64,000 bases of DNA from Mytilisepta virgata (taxonomy: Eukaryota; Mollusca; Bivalvia; Mytilida; Mytilidae). Shown here one piece after another: positions 23,321 through 35,199 of this stretch. The first letter of the stretch is position 1, and each line of letters starts with the position of its first letter. The notes beneath the pieces were generated by a model that saw nothing but the letters and a program-made list of their open reading frames with translations, did not search any database and was not told the origin of the DNA. Where the stretch lies: the NCBI GenBank assembly GCA_028015205.1, contig CM051514.1, positions 49,678,150-49,742,149 of the forward strand, read 5' to 3'. A program made the position numbers and the translations under genes.

Positions 23321-23699
23321 GCAATTAAACACTGAAATAACACAATTGTATCGAACGTCAAGGTCAGTTCTTTCTTTTTCTCTTTCGCGTTGAAACTGTG
23401 GAAGACCAAGAATGCAGTCAGAGGCCAACCTTCATTTTGATTGGCCAATTTCAAACATCTTTTCCTATGAAACTACATTATGAAATGTTTTGAAACTTTG
23501 CAGGATTGGTGAAAACTATACCCTCTATAAACAGTCTATTTTTGATTGAGAATCATTTGATCATGCATTGTTTCAAAGTTTCCATTGAAACCATATGGAA
23601 AAGGATTTTTTTGTTATTCGCTCAGGATCAATGGGCAGACTGTAACCAAAGTTTGCAGGACGGATGCAATTGAACCACCTCTTTTTAAAAGGTCAAATA

Positions 23700-25440
23700 T
23701 CACGGTCACTTTGACATTTTGTGTTAAATTTTCAAATGACTTAATAAAAGCCAGCTGAGCCTCTAGTACACATTTTATCAATTAAATTTTATTATATGGA
23801 TTTTAAAAATTTGATAACCATACTACTTGTGTGCCAGTAAATCAGTTAAAAGGCATCGTAAACTCTTTTACAACCCTAATACACATATAATACTTACAAT
23901 TAAAATTTTCGGTCCACAGATACATTATGATATAAACTTTGCCGCAGTAAACTAACTTGTACCCTTGGCCTCGTTTTCATGGTTCATTGACTTCAAAAGC
24001 ATTTGTAAAATATGTGTTGAAGTTTCGTAATTAAGTCAATTTTCAGTAACTGTAATGCCTAGACCAACTTTATTTAGTCTATACTTAGTTTATAGTGGGT
24101 ACATGCCAGTCTACCTCCAGACCTTGATTTCAATTTCATGCTTATATGCCTTGTGTCACATTTTCGTGATTAAGTCTATTTCTAAATATACCCACCATGT
24201 TTGGTCTATTGATAGATCTTAGTGGATACATGCCAGTCTGAAACATGTTACTGGACCTTGACATCAATATATACTTCATTGAGTTGGGTCAAATGTTCGT
24301 GATGAAGTCCATTTCCCATAAATCGTAATACCTAAACCCACCTTATTTGGTATATAGATAGTTCTTGGTAGGTAAATGCTAGTCTGACACCTGTCTTTAT
24401 CTTGTCCTCAATTTTATGGTTGAGTGACTTGTCTTCAGGTTTCCTGATCGAGTCCATTTCTCAACAACTATAATATCTAGGCCCACCATAATTTTGCTAT
24501 AGATCGTTCATAGAGGGTACTTGCCAGTCTGACACATGTGTCCTGACTTTGACCTTAATTTCATGCATGAGTGACTTGTGTTACATTTTCAAGATTAATT
24601 AGATGTTCACATTTCTCAGCAACTACATGTATATAATACATAGGCCCACCATATTTGGTCTATAGATAGTTCTTGTTCGGTACATGCCAGTCTGTTACCT
24701 GTCACTCAACCTGGACCTGAATTTCACACTTGAACTACTTGCATTAAGTTTTCTCTATTAGGGTCCATTTCTCAGCATTTTTTACAGCTAGACCAATCAT
24801 ATATGATCTAAGACCCGTTACCTGAATCTTTACCTGTATTTCATGCTTTAGTGACTTGCAATGAATTTTTGCCAATACGTCTATTTCCCATCGACTGTCC
24901 TAACTATACCTACAGTATTTGGTCAGTAGAAGTTCTTAGTTGGTATATACCAGTCTGACACCAGACACCTTACCATCGAACTCTTTTTTATGTTTTAGTG
25001 ATTTGTGTCACATTTTTGCCATTAAGGACATTTCTCAGCAAATGTTGTACATAGACCTCCCATATTCGGTCTATACATGCAGATACTTCAAGCTGGTCTG
25101 AGACCTTGACCTGATTTTCACACTTGAGTGACTTGAGTCACATTTTCATGATCCATTTCTCTAGCTGTAGCTGTTATTCCTATATCCACTATATATGGTC
25201 TGTAGATATATCTTGGCAAGTCCATAATAACAATCCAAAGATAGTAATACTCAGTCGGCCACCTGACATTGACTAGTTTTATGCTTGAGTGATTCTCATT
25301 ACATTTTTACAAGTAAGTCAATTTCTCAACAAAAGTTATACATCTACTTACACTCACAATTTTTGACAGATACTTTTTGTTGGATACATACCAGTCTGAG
25401 ACCTGTCAGCTGACCATGGACACAATTTTAGGCTTGGCTG
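23700..25440. repeat. Long tandem array of ~150 bp degenerate units
   Basis: About ten units share the order TTTGGTCTATAGATAGTTCT, TACATGCCAGTCTGA, ACCTTGACCT, ATTTCATGCTTGAGTGACTT and CATTTCTCAGCAACT. Unit markers (..CCAGTCT..) occur near 24107, 24233, 24391, 24520, 24690, 24950 and 25390. Strongly diverged and with no open frames, so probably old. Confidence 0.7.
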
Positions 25441-25789
25441 ATATGCATGACAATTTTCAGACAAATGTCACGTAAGAATTACTATTTCTTTTAATGCATT
25501 TTCATTTGGGTTACAATGCCGGGTATCACATAATCGTTATTCTGTTTCCAAGTGCGTTCGTTAAATAATGAAATTTTTAGGAATGGTTATTTGCCTTTAT
25601 CAAAATTTGAACAAGATAGACTTCCTCTTAGTTGTAATTATATTGCTAATTGCCATAACCATGATGACGTACATGACATTTTTGTATAGAAAAAACTGCT
25701 TCTAGCATGTATAGTGAGTGAAGATTCTGACGAGTTATATGTTAGAGTTTGTGTGGTTTTTTTTACCTTTATTGTCATCTCCACGGATA

Positions 25790-26010
25790 TTGAACATTTT
25801 CGTACATCGTCTCTGTGCTATAGTTTCTGTGATATCTTGTTCTAATTCCATTTAGATTATTATATGTGTATTTTTATCTATTCTTCTACATTTGTAGTTT
25901 TACATGTGTACTCGTGGCATTTTTTATTGTTCCATTCTCATGGGTTTGTCCTGCCTTTGAATTTTGGTTTTGCGGACGTTTTCCACTGTTTTGTGGAATC
26001 GGTATCCTTT
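25790..26010 (+). repeat. Interspersed repeat, TTCTGTGATATCTTGTTCTA type
   Basis: Matches the family at 4760-4950, 5350-5480 and 58855-58990 by block order (CTTGTTCTAATTCC, TGTTCC..CTCATGGGTTTG, GCCGATA-like or GTCTATA end). Confidence 0.5.
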
Positions 26011-26199
26011 TGTCTATACTTGTAATAAGGCATAAATAAGAATGATCCTTTATCTTATTATACTATTTTAAATCTAACATGGTTTGAAAAAGGAATACTG
26101 TAAATGAAATTAAGAATGGATTCCGAAAGGTACTAATTTGAAATCAGGTTACTTATATATGAATACATTGTAATAGTCCAAAACATATTTTTACCGAAG

Positions 26200-26550
26200 G
26201 CATATTAGAAGGTCCGTTTAGAGATTTCAACTTATTATGTAATGTCAAGAAATACCAAAGGGATATTCGAAGGAGGTAAAATCTAAACGATCGACTGACA
26301 AACTCTGGGGAACAACGAAGACAAGACCAAAACAATACAAGCACTACAATTAAAAACTAAAAACATATGAACAACATGGAGCCCATTAAAAAACCGGGGG
26401 TAGACTCAGGTGCTCCGAAAGAGTAAGTAGTCTCTGCTTCCTGCGGGACACCCGCCATGCTGCCCATGTCAATCCGGTATAAGGAAGAGATAACATCAAC
26501 GGAACAGGTCCATTTTCATTTGGAAAACGGTTTTTTCATATCTGTCAACT
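26200..26550 (-). repeat. Interspersed repeat family A, copy 2
   Basis: Contains GGATATTCGAAGGAGGTAAA, CAACGAAGACAAGACCAAAA, then ACTCAGGTGCTCCGAAAGAG and CTCTGCTTCCTGCGGGACAC. Closely matches 49110-49310 and partly 139-540. The minus-strand open frame 26153-26344 is a by-product. Confidence 0.7.
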
Positions 26551-26559
26551 AAGTCATGA

Positions 26560-27230
26560 TGACGTCCATAAAACTTTAATAAGTATGATTATACTAGTAT
26601 TCCATTTTCTCAGTAAATAATTTGATTCTGTTATAGTTTTTTTCTTAGTGATTTTGCTGTTCTAATAGACTTATCTCCTGAACTTAGATACTTAATAATG
26701 ACGTCGCCATGAGATACACATTGTGACGTCATAGTATCCTTCAAGAAAAGCCTTTATACCATACTAAAATTTGGGATCCAACATTTTTCTTTAACAAACA
26801 AAATCTCCTTACTTCAAGTGAAGTATACTAAAATTTTAGTAAGACATCATAAGAGGATTTTTTTATACATGTATTTAAAGTTACCAACTTATTATCAATA
26901 TTCCTTATTTAACTTAAATTTGCATAATTTCCTTATTAATTTATCAATCTTTATCAGAAGAAAATGTCTATTTAGTTGGGGATATTTTACAAAAGACCTA
27001 GTGAAGCTGTCTATTTCCGTTAAAAAGTTACAATTTTTTGTGACAGTCTTGCAAAATGAATAAGGGTTTTTTTGGCTCATATATATACCAAATTCAGTGT
27101 GAATTATCTTACAAACAAAGTAATGTTTTTTTTTACATATTTGAAAATTACACATAACAATTTATTATCTGGTAAATTTTAAGCAAAAATTCAGTAGAGG
27201 ACCCTTACTTTATCGTATTCCATTAATACA
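26560..27230. other. No gene recognised
   Basis: AT-rich. Two overlapping open frames of 80-86 codons on opposite strands (26818-27155) are rich in Lys, Phe and Ile, as expected by chance in such DNA. Confidence 0.35.
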
Positions 27231-27964
27231 GACCAGATGGGCACATACTCAATATTTTTAATCACCATCCATTAATAATAGATTAATATAATCTTGAATA
27301 CAAATAATTTAGTTTAAAGACGGAAAAAATTGAAAAAAGTAACAATTTTACAAATTATTTTAGACAACAGATGTTATGATCGGTAAAACATAGTTCGAAT
27401 GAACTAATTTTTTACGATTGCATAGAATTGATATTTCGAATAAGAATAATCTGTTGTTACGGATTTCAATTCAGTTGATAAGAACATGGATTATTAGCAA
27501 GTATTCCGAAAACCTTTATTTGTTGAAAACAATATTAATCGAAGATTTCCTTATAGACAATGATAGAAGGAAATTAAATAAAATATTTGAAAGCAATAAT
27601 TATGATTCAAATCTGAATAATCATTGCATATGTTAAACCTATCTTACCTGTTTTTAACCCCATGTCAGATCTAATCCAATATTTATTCTACAATTCTAAT
27701 ATTCACATAATTTAATTTTTATTTAAGGCAAAACGGAGAGAGAAAATAACTCATAAAAATGTTAAGGTAAAATAATACAGTTATCAACACTAAACATATT
27801 TTTATGACTGATATGTTCTACATATAATTTGTAACATGTTTCGTAAAAGTTGCTGTGGATTGATTGGACAGTTGGGTTTGTATAAGTGTATGTAGGCGGT
27901 TACAATAAACCAAAATATTAAAGGGCTTTCCGATAAAGTTGAATTCTTAGGTATTTAATCATAG

Positions 27965-28165
27965 TTAAAGTGTAGTATAAAACGAATCAGGATTCGTACG
28001 AAGTCTCTTTAGGAAGCGACATAGATCCAAATCAAAGCGTGGGTAATACAAATACTGTCCTACTCCGTCTCGAGTTTTAACAATTTTCACTAGTTCTATG
28101 CAATTGTTTTCTATCTGACGAAGGAGTACGATGTAGGCCTCACTGTGACGAGCAACTACCATCAA
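27965..28165 (-). CDS. Small ORF in duplicated unit, copy 1 (66 codons)
   Basis: Open from ATG to stop in both copies of the duplication, while surrounding frames are broken. The product is basic and helix-prone, with motifs VLLRQIE, IELVKIVKTRDG and LCRFLKRLRTNPDSFY. I do not recognise it. The pattern loosely recalls part of an alpha-helical death-fold domain, but the length is short. It could be a terminal exon; the sequence just upstream (CAAAGAAGCTTG) offers an AG. No other exon found. Confidence 0.35.
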   Translation of the reverse strand: MMVVARHSEAYIVLLRQIENNCIELVKIVKTRDGVGQYLYYPRFDLDLCRFLKRLRTNPDSFYTTL

Positions 28166-29070
28166 GCTTCTTTGTCATATATATGTAAGAACTTTATTTA
28201 AAGAATTTTAACCTCCATATACTTTCTTTTGATTAAGATGCCAGATGAATTCGATATTTTATATCATGATTGATCCTATACAAAACATTTGAATATATTT
28301 TGAGCATTAAAATAAAATAAAGAACTAAAGAGACCAGATGGGCACATACTCAATATTTTCAATCACCATCCATTAATAATAGATTAATATAATCTTGAAT
28401 ACAAATAATTTAGTTTAAAGACGGAAAAAATTTTAAAAAGTAACAACTTTACAAATTATTTTAGACAACAGATGTTATGATCGGTAAAACATAGTTCGAG
28501 AGAATGAACCCATTTTTACGATTGCATAGAATTGATATTTCGAATAAGAATAATCTGTTGTTACGGATTTCAATTCAGTTGATAAGAACATGGATTATTA
28601 CATGTATTCCGAAAATCTTTATTTGTTGAAAAACAATATTTATCGAAGATTTCCTTATAGACAATGATAGAAGGAAACTAAATAAAATATTTAAAAGCAA
28701 TAATTATGATTAAAAAATAATCGTTGTATATTTTAAGCCTATCTTACCTGTTTTTAACCCCATGTAAGATCTAATCCAATATTTATTCTACTACAAATGT
28801 ATTCTTATATTCACATAATTTAATTTTTTTAATGCAAAACTGAGAGAGAAAATAACTCATAAAAATGTTAAGGTAAAATAATACAGTTGTCGACACTAAA
28901 CATATTTTTATGACTGATATGTTCTACATATAATTTGTAACATGTTTCGTAAAAGTTGCTGTGGATTGATTGGACAGTTAGGTTTGTATAAGTGTACGTA
29001 GGCGGTTACAATAAAACAAAATATTAAAGGGCTTTCCGATAAAGTTGAATTCTTAGGTATTTAATCATAG

Positions 29071-29271
29071 TTAAAGTGTAGTATAAAACGAATCAGGATT
29101 CGTACGAAGTCTCTTTAGGAAGCGACATAGATCGAAATCAAAGCGTGGGTAATACAAATACTGTCTTACTCCGTCTCGAGTTTTAATAATTTTCACTAGT
29201 TCTATGCAATTTTTTTCTATCTGACGAAGGAGTACGATGTAGGGGTCACTGTGACCAGCAACAACCATCAA
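29071..29271 (-). CDS. Small ORF in duplicated unit, copy 2 (66 codons)
   Basis: Same length and same start and stop as the copy at 27965. The two differ at about nine bases, of which about eight change the residue (for example EAY to DPY, DLDL to DFDL, GVGQ to GVRQ) and only one, in the valine codon near the start, is silent. Reading frame kept despite this. Function unknown. Confidence 0.35.
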   Translation of the reverse strand: MMVVAGHSDPYIVLLRQIEKNCIELVKIIKTRDGVRQYLYYPRFDFDLCRFLKRLRTNPDSFYTTL

Positions 29272-29449
29272 GCTTCTTTGTCATATGCATGTAAGAACTT
29301 TTTTTGAAGAATTTTAACCTCCATATCCTTTCTTTTGATTAAGATGCCAGATAAATTCGATATTTTATCCATTAATAATAGATTAATATAATCTTGATTA
29401 TAAATGATTTACTTTAAAGACGAAAAAAGATTAACAAAGTAACAACTAT

Positions 29450-29640
29450 GTTTGGCTTTGGTGGTCATCTTGGATGGTGGATATGGTCATCGGCTATAAT
29501 TCTTAAAAAGGACTACCTAAGGACCATTGCTGCTAAGTTTTGTTCCAATTGGCCGAGTGGTTTCAGACTGGATCTTTAAGTAAATTTTTCATAGGGTCCT
29601 ATGTAAAACGATGTTCGGCTCTGGCACCCATCTTGGATGA
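29450..29640. repeat. Fragment of a tandem-unit repeat
   Basis: One unit with GGACTACCTAAGGACCATTG, GTTCCAATTGG, GTGGTTTCAGA and CTTGGATG, of the type forming the arrays at 15.3 kb and 31.9 kb. It is truncated by the LINE tail that follows. Confidence 0.5.
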
Positions 29641-31609
29641 TTGATTGATTGATTAAATATTGTTTTACGTCGTGTGGGCGACATTTAAGCCATATCACGG
29701 CGAGAACTAATTATATTAAGTTTGATTAAAACAAATACCATCTAAAACGAAAGAACTATTTACAAATAATATTTACAAATAATAAGGAGGAAATAAAAAC
29801 AATAAAACAAATACAAGACAAACTTTCAATATGTAAAATAATATCACAGACGAACTTTGCAAAATAACTTCACCGATACGCTATTAAATAAAATAACAAC
29901 ATGCAAAACATATGAACAAATTTAAACTTAATGGACTCTGTTTAAGAATGCAGCCAGACTATATTCTTGAATACAGTCCAACGTCTTTCAAATATTGTAA
30001 AATACGGTTCCCAGCAACCTTTGTAGATACACCTTTCATATTGTTGACTGTGTAGTACCGACAAATAATGTCGGATTTATCTAAGGTGTTTAATACTATG
30101 TCGATAAATGTCCTAAATAAAAGAATGAGTCGTCCTGGTGTGGCCAATGCGACATCTAGTTTGCCGAAGAAACAAACATTCTTGCCAACAATTGTTGTCA
30201 ATGTAATTTATTGTCTGTAAGCAGATCCCACTGGGACTGCAACAGACGTAAAACATATTTGTATATTAAAGGTTTAAAGTCAGAATAAGGCACTGACATT
30301 AGTTATGGGGTCATCTAAAGCATCCTTCGCTATTCTATCTACGGCTGTGTTTACCTTAAAAATAATATGACTTTGTACCCAGAGGAAAATGATTTCTTTG
30401 CCCATTTGGACAAGTCTTTTATAAAATTAAATAATATGGGCAATTAAAGGGTTTTTATATTTCTGACCTTCGATAGCCAATAAACAGGAAAGAGAATCTG
30501 ATCAAATAAGGAATTTGGGTTTATCAGATGTTCTGACAAACTTTAAAGCCAGAATAATGGCTCTAGCTTCAGCAGTAAATGTTGAACTGGAAGATGGACG
30601 ACGGAGAGTTGCTGCCTGTTGTGCGTGGACTGCTGCAGGAGCTACTTTGTCTCCGTCCTTCGATCCATCCGTATAAATGGAATGTAAAATTTGATTTTAT
30701 TTCAGCAAAATGTTGTGGAATTATAATTGGGTTTGTTTCAGATATTTTATATTTTCTGAGGTCAAAAATAAATTTAGGTTTGGGTACAAGCCAAGGTGGC
30801 GATTGAAGGATCTTTATAGGGGCTATTTCATCAAGGTTGATATCAGAACCAGAAATATGTGGTTTCATCCGAATACCAAAAGGAGGGATTTTGTTTTCAT
30901 GTTGTTCAAATATATCCTCATAGAGAGGGTTGAAAACACTGTCGTAGGCAGTATTTGACGGATAGGCTTTCAGCTTGGTTAAATATTGTAGACCAAGTTT
31001 TATTCTACGGTTATAAAGAGACGGCTCGTTCGCCTCTACACATAAACTCTCCACAGGAGAAGTTCTGAACGCCCCCAAGGTCAAACGTAGGCCTTGGTGG
31101 TGAACAGTACATAAAATTTTTATATAGGATTTGCGAGCAGATCCGTATATAATAGAACCATAATCAAATTTTGATCGTACAAGTGATCGGTATAAATTTA
31201 ACAAAATGTTTTCATCGGCACCTCAGTCAATGCTAGAAACAACTTTTAAAAGCATTTTGATATGGGGTAGAAAGGTTAGTTTACTGTCAAAAAGTAACGC
31301 AAGGAATTTCGTTTCTTTAACTACTTTAATAGGTACATTGTAAAGTTTGAGTTCAGGATCTGGATGTAATTTTCTTTTATTACAGAAATGGATGCAAAGA
31401 GTTTTTGATCCGGAAAATTTAAATCCATTTTCTGTTGCCCATTCTTCAATTTTATTAAGGGATAACTGCAATTGACGTTCTATTCTGTTCATATTTTCAG
31501 CTCTGCAACAAATCAAAAAGTCATCAATATAAAGAGAGCCTTCGACATTGTTTTGCAAGGTTTTTGCACGACTGTTAATTTTGATACTAAAAGAGTAGCA
31601 GACAGAATG
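29641..31609 (-). mobile_element. LINE, 3' half: RT end, RNase H, 3' UTR and tail
   Basis: On the minus strand the order is: RT palm SLYIDDFLICCRAE (near 31530), thumb region NGFKFSGSKT and SKLTFLPHI, then LYRSLVRSKFDYGSIIYGSA (31190), an RNase H domain near 30670-30310 (DGSK start, TFTAEARAIILALKF, DSLSCLLAIEG, NTAVDRIAKDA), a C-terminal LKDVGLYSRI ending at 29959, then 3' UTR and (AATC)n tail at 29641. A non-LTR retrotransposon with RNase H belongs to the I/Jockey-related group. It has several stops and shifts. Its upstream half continues at 35788 beyond an inserted element. Confidence 0.85.
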
Positions 31610-31615
31610 CTTCCC
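31610..31615. repeat. Target-site duplication, left copy (CTTCCC)
   Basis: CTTCCC directly precedes the inverted-repeat element and is repeated exactly at 35782-35787 after it. Confidence 0.8.
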
Positions 31616-31656
31616 TACGGAGCCCCGCAGGGGACACGACAAGAAAAAAAATTATA

Positions 31657-31857
31657 ACGTTATCTCGATTTATGATATCGTTATCTCGATTTATGATATC
31701 GTTATCACGATTTATTATATCGTTATCTCGATTTATTATATCGTTATATCGATTTATATCGTTATCTCAATTTATTATATCGTTATATTGATTTATTATA
31801 TCGTTATCTCAATTAATTATATCGTTATCTCGATTTATTATATCCTTATCTCGGTTT
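31657..31857. repeat. Subterminal ~20 bp repeat array, left TIR
   Basis: About ten units of CGTTATCTCGATTTATTATAT with small changes. The reverse-complement array is at 35545-35750. It gives the right side an open frame with repeated ISLSRF, which is not a gene. Confidence 0.85.
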
Positions 31858-32615
31858 ATTAGCTCACCTGGCCCGTCGTCGTCGTCGTAAACGTCCCTTT
31901 AAAGATCTTCTCTGAAACCATTGGACCAATTGGAACAAACGTTGGCTGCAATGGTCCTTAGGCGGTCCTCTTTCAGAATTATATCCGATGACCGCGCCTG
32001 TCATGCAAGATGGCCACCAGAGCCGAACTTAGTTTAACATTGGACCCTATGGGAAATTTACATAAAGATATTTTTGTCTGCAAGCACTTGACCAATGAAA
32101 CAAAAATAGGCAGCAAGGTGGTCCTCTTTCAAACGTATATTTGATGACTCCTTCCATTATCCAAGACGACCGCCAGAGCTGAACATAGTTTTACAAATGA
32201 TCTTACGGGAAATTTACTTAAAGATCTGCTTGTCCGAAACCACTTGGCCAATTGGAACAAAACTGGGCAGCAATGGTCCTTAGATTGTTCTCTTTCAGAA
32301 TTATATCCGATGACTCGACCGACATTCAGGATAGCCGCCAGAGTCGAACATAATTTAACATAGGACACTTTGTGAAACCACTTGGCCAATTGGAACAAAA
32401 CTCGGCAGCAATGGTCCTTAGTTGGTCCTCTTTCAGGAGTATATCCGATGTTCCTGTCCACCATCCAAGATTGCTGCCAGAAATGAACTTAGTTTAACAT
32501 AGGACCTGATGGGAAAGTTCACTGAATGATCTTCTTGTTTAAAAACCAGTGAGCCAATTGGAACTTGACAGCAATTTTTCATGCTGCCAGTCAATATGGG
32601 AGCCTCTAGTTATAT
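31858..32615. repeat. Tandem-unit repeat inserted in the left TIR
   Basis: Begins TTAGCTCACCTGGCCCGTCG and has about five units of ~150-160 bases (GAAACCA(C/T)TTGG.CCAATTGGAACAAA ... GCAATGGTCCTTAG ... GTCCTCTTTCAGAATTATAT ... GAACTTAGTTTAACATAGGA). The right TIR lacks it, so it came after the TIRs formed. The minus-strand frame 32129-32464 is a by-product. Confidence 0.75.
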
Positions 32616-33049
32616 TGTTATTTCGATGAAATATTGTTAGTTAAATACATGTCCACTAACAATCCAAACAAATACCCAATTAGGTTCATTATTAGCAAAG
32701 TTAATTACCATTTGTTTCATTTATAATTTATAATTGAAATAGTACTAGTCGAGTCATAGTTGTTAAGGGTTCGGTTTAGGTTTTAAGAACCAAGGCATAT
32801 CCTCATCTATAAAGAAGACATGAAAAATGTGTTTCCGCCAATAACATAACTTATATTTTAATATAAAAGGAATGGGGTACGACAGTGATGCTCTCTTTCA
32901 ATAAAAAAGTCATGAAAGTGTCTTGCAATTATTTCGTTTAAAAGAATTTTATATAGATAAATTATTTAAGCGTATTCGGTGAGATAATCTTTTATATTTT
33001 TATAAACAAACAACAAAATGGAAAACAGGAAAAGTCAACAATAACATAC

Positions 33050-33465
33050 CAATCAACCGAAGCAACCCAACTGACAAAACGCCGGACAAAAAATAAAAGT
33101 GTACAAAACACAAACATGAACACAACAGAGAGTCAGGATAGATTAACTTGGTACAGATACTGAATAGTGGCGGGGTTAAACCAGTTTAATGGGTACCCAA
33201 ATCTCCCGCTTTTTCTATTATGACAGTGTGGTGTATAAAATACACTATAAAAACCAATACAGTATGATTACCAATAAGGTGACCGCTTACTAGAAATGAA
33301 AATTAGAATGGAGGGTTTAACATTGGAACTAGCTAAGGCTCTCATAGCTGCAGGTCGGATACTTCCATCTACTGAACAAAAAATCTGAAATAACACTTCC
33401 ATCAAGGGTTTAATGGTATCTAGTCATAGAGTTCAATAGAAATCGGCAGTATTCATGAGAGGCCA
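33050..33465 (-). repeat. Interspersed repeat family C, inverted copy
   Basis: Reverse-complement match to 21390-21790 in two blocks: 33110-33200 (GGTTAAACC / AGAGTCAGGATAG) and 33325-33460 (CTAGCTAAGGCTCTCATAG ... AATCGGCAGTATTC). Confidence 0.6.
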
Positions 33466-34640
33466 TTATGAATTTAGAGTCTTCAAGCCATTGGGAGAAA
33501 TTGAAATTTTTACAGAATTACACATAATTTCATATTTGTAACCCTTACTGTGAAAAATCTTAGGTAACTCCCTAAGTTTCTGTGGGTTACAAGCGAGACT
33601 GCATTTATGCAGAATATTGCAATAGAAACTAGGGTGGGAAAATCCGTTCATAATAATTTTTTTTTCTGGAAGATGTTGATATCTATTATAAAACCTTTTA
33701 AAAGCATTAGGCAGCAAATATTTTTTTTAGTAATCGTATGGTTTCGTTCGTTAATCTTCTAGCCGAGGGCATATTCGTCCAAAACGTCCAAGCTGTGATA
33801 TGTACGTATACACTCTATACGATGGTACGAAAGGCAGGTCTCCATCAAGAAGGTGGAAACTTGTAATTGGAAAATTAAAATCGTCCCTTTTGTTATAAAT
33901 TTTAGTACGTATCTCTCAATTTTCGATATTTATAGTAAGATCTAAAAAAGAACAGCATTTGCTATTCTTATTAGTTTTGTTCAAATGTAGCTCTTTTGGA
34001 TGAATGTCTTTTGCATATTTAGTAAACTCGGGGTTATCAACAGTAAGTACATCATCAAGATACCTGCAATTAATCCACTATCAATATTTACCAGTAATAT
34101 GAAAAGCTTTCTATTTTGAAACTGAGCAGCGGACATCCGTAACAACCTCAGACTTTATTTTTCACAGGCTTCATTGACCAAATATCTTGAAAATGGTTGA
34201 TTTTTAGAAGTTTTCTCTGCACATTCTGCTTCAGAACAAATTGTTCTCATGTCAATTAATTTATCATGATTTTGTATTTTACACTTAAGGAGTGTTTTCA
34301 TGAAAGACGGTTCATAACAATATAAAAATAAGTCGGCAATAAGAGTTTGTACCCATAGGAATCCCAATGACCTGTCGATGCACAGTATTGCCAAAAACGA
34401 AGAAATAATTTTTGAACATTTATAAGATGGATTATAGAATGAAGCAAAAGCACATTTCTGATAAATCTTATGTAAATGAGAAATAGGAATAGAACAAAAT
34501 ATGATGAATAAACCATGTCGCCTATTATTTTTTAATATTTTCTGTAGATCTTTAAGGTTAACAGAGGAATGACGTTGATGATGCATATTATGGTTTGTTC
34601 TTTTGCAATGCGACGGTCGTGGGCGTAGTCGAGGACTCAT
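33466..34640 (-). mobile_element. Penelope-like/related RT remnant inside the TIR element
   Basis: On the minus strand: an RT motif GIPMGTN-like around 34350 split by a frameshift, a following ADLFLYCYEPSF, then SFLDLTINIEN near 33940, YNKRDDFNFPIT near 33880, ISQLGRFGRICPRLED near 33790, and FKRFYNRYQHLPEK with NGFSHPSFYCNIL near 33680. The order is that of a Penelope-type RT with its thumb. Frameshifts and stops throughout, so dead. Confidence 0.7.
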
Positions 34641-34679
34641 TATGACTAGTTATTATTATTCTTCTTTCTTCAGTAGCTG

Positions 34680-34985
34680 TTTTTTTTTGCAGAATGTTCT
34701 CGAAAACGGCTCAATCTATTGAACCAAACTTGGAACAAAAATATGAAACCATCTGACGTAATGCCTCGTCATACTAAAAAGTCCAAGATGGCCGCCATTT
34801 TTAAAACGGCCGCTATCAAATTTTTAAAAATCTTAAAAAATAGAAAACAATTCTTGACAGATTCAATTTTAGCGTAGAAATGTTCAGCTTCATCGAAAAT
34901 TCTATAGACAATCATTTCAAATATCAAAGATGGCCACTATTATCAAAATGGCTGCCGTGTAAGTTGATATATTGGAATAATTTAA
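34680..34985. repeat. Dispersed repeat with GATGGCCGCCAT blocks
   Basis: Contains GTCCAAGATGGCCGCCATTT, ACGGCCGCTATCAAA and ATCAAAGATGGCCACTATTA in about 160 bp spacing, resembling a two-unit tandem element. Non-coding. Confidence 0.4.
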
Positions 34986-35193
34986 AATGTAGCTCTTTTG
35001 TATAAATGTATTTTGCATATTTTAGACACACGGGCGGTCTATTGAGGATTCTGTTGTTCTGTTCATCATTATGGATGTAATACCAATGCTTCTTAATAGC
35101 CCTTCCTAATTGCCGAAGAGTCGGGTTATATCTTGTTGTAAATACTAGTGGGATGTGAATCTTGGATTTATTTTTCGTATCATATTGAAACAT
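34924..35193 (-). mobile_element. Penelope-like C-terminal linker remnant
   Basis: An open frame on the minus strand reads IPLVFTTRYNPTLRQLGRAI, then KKHWYYIHND and RPPVCLKYAKYI. The (F)YNP..L...I.KHW....D......PP pattern is the segment between RT and GIY-YIG in Penelope-like proteins. The start overlaps the inner edge of the right TIR. Confidence 0.6.
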
Positions 35194-35199
35194 TCGTTT

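Larger units (their letters stand above)
27234..29448. repeat. 1.1 kb tandem duplication plus a third partial copy
   Basis: The block starting AGACCAGATGGGCACATACT at 27234 begins again at 28331, so the unit is 1,097 bases. The second copy follows the first along its whole length with scattered substitutions and small indels. A third start (CCATTAATAATAGATTAATA) at 29368 lasts about 80 bases and is joined directly to the unit's ATTCGATATTTTAT, as if most of that unit was deleted. Each full unit holds one copy of the small minus-strand ORF described next. Confidence 0.85.

Noticed and set aside
26818..27155. Paired opposite-strand ORFs of 81 and 86 codons
   Set aside because: Low-complexity AT-rich translation on both strands. 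Chance is the simpler reading.
27965..28165. Assignment of the small duplicated ORF to a CARD or death domain
   Set aside because: Helix-like pattern only. Length and key positions do not fit well enough, so it is left as unknown.
31657..31857. CRISPR-like array of ~20 bp repeats
   Set aside because: Units are contiguous without unique spacers and occur in inverse at the other end of a transposon, in a eukaryotic context.
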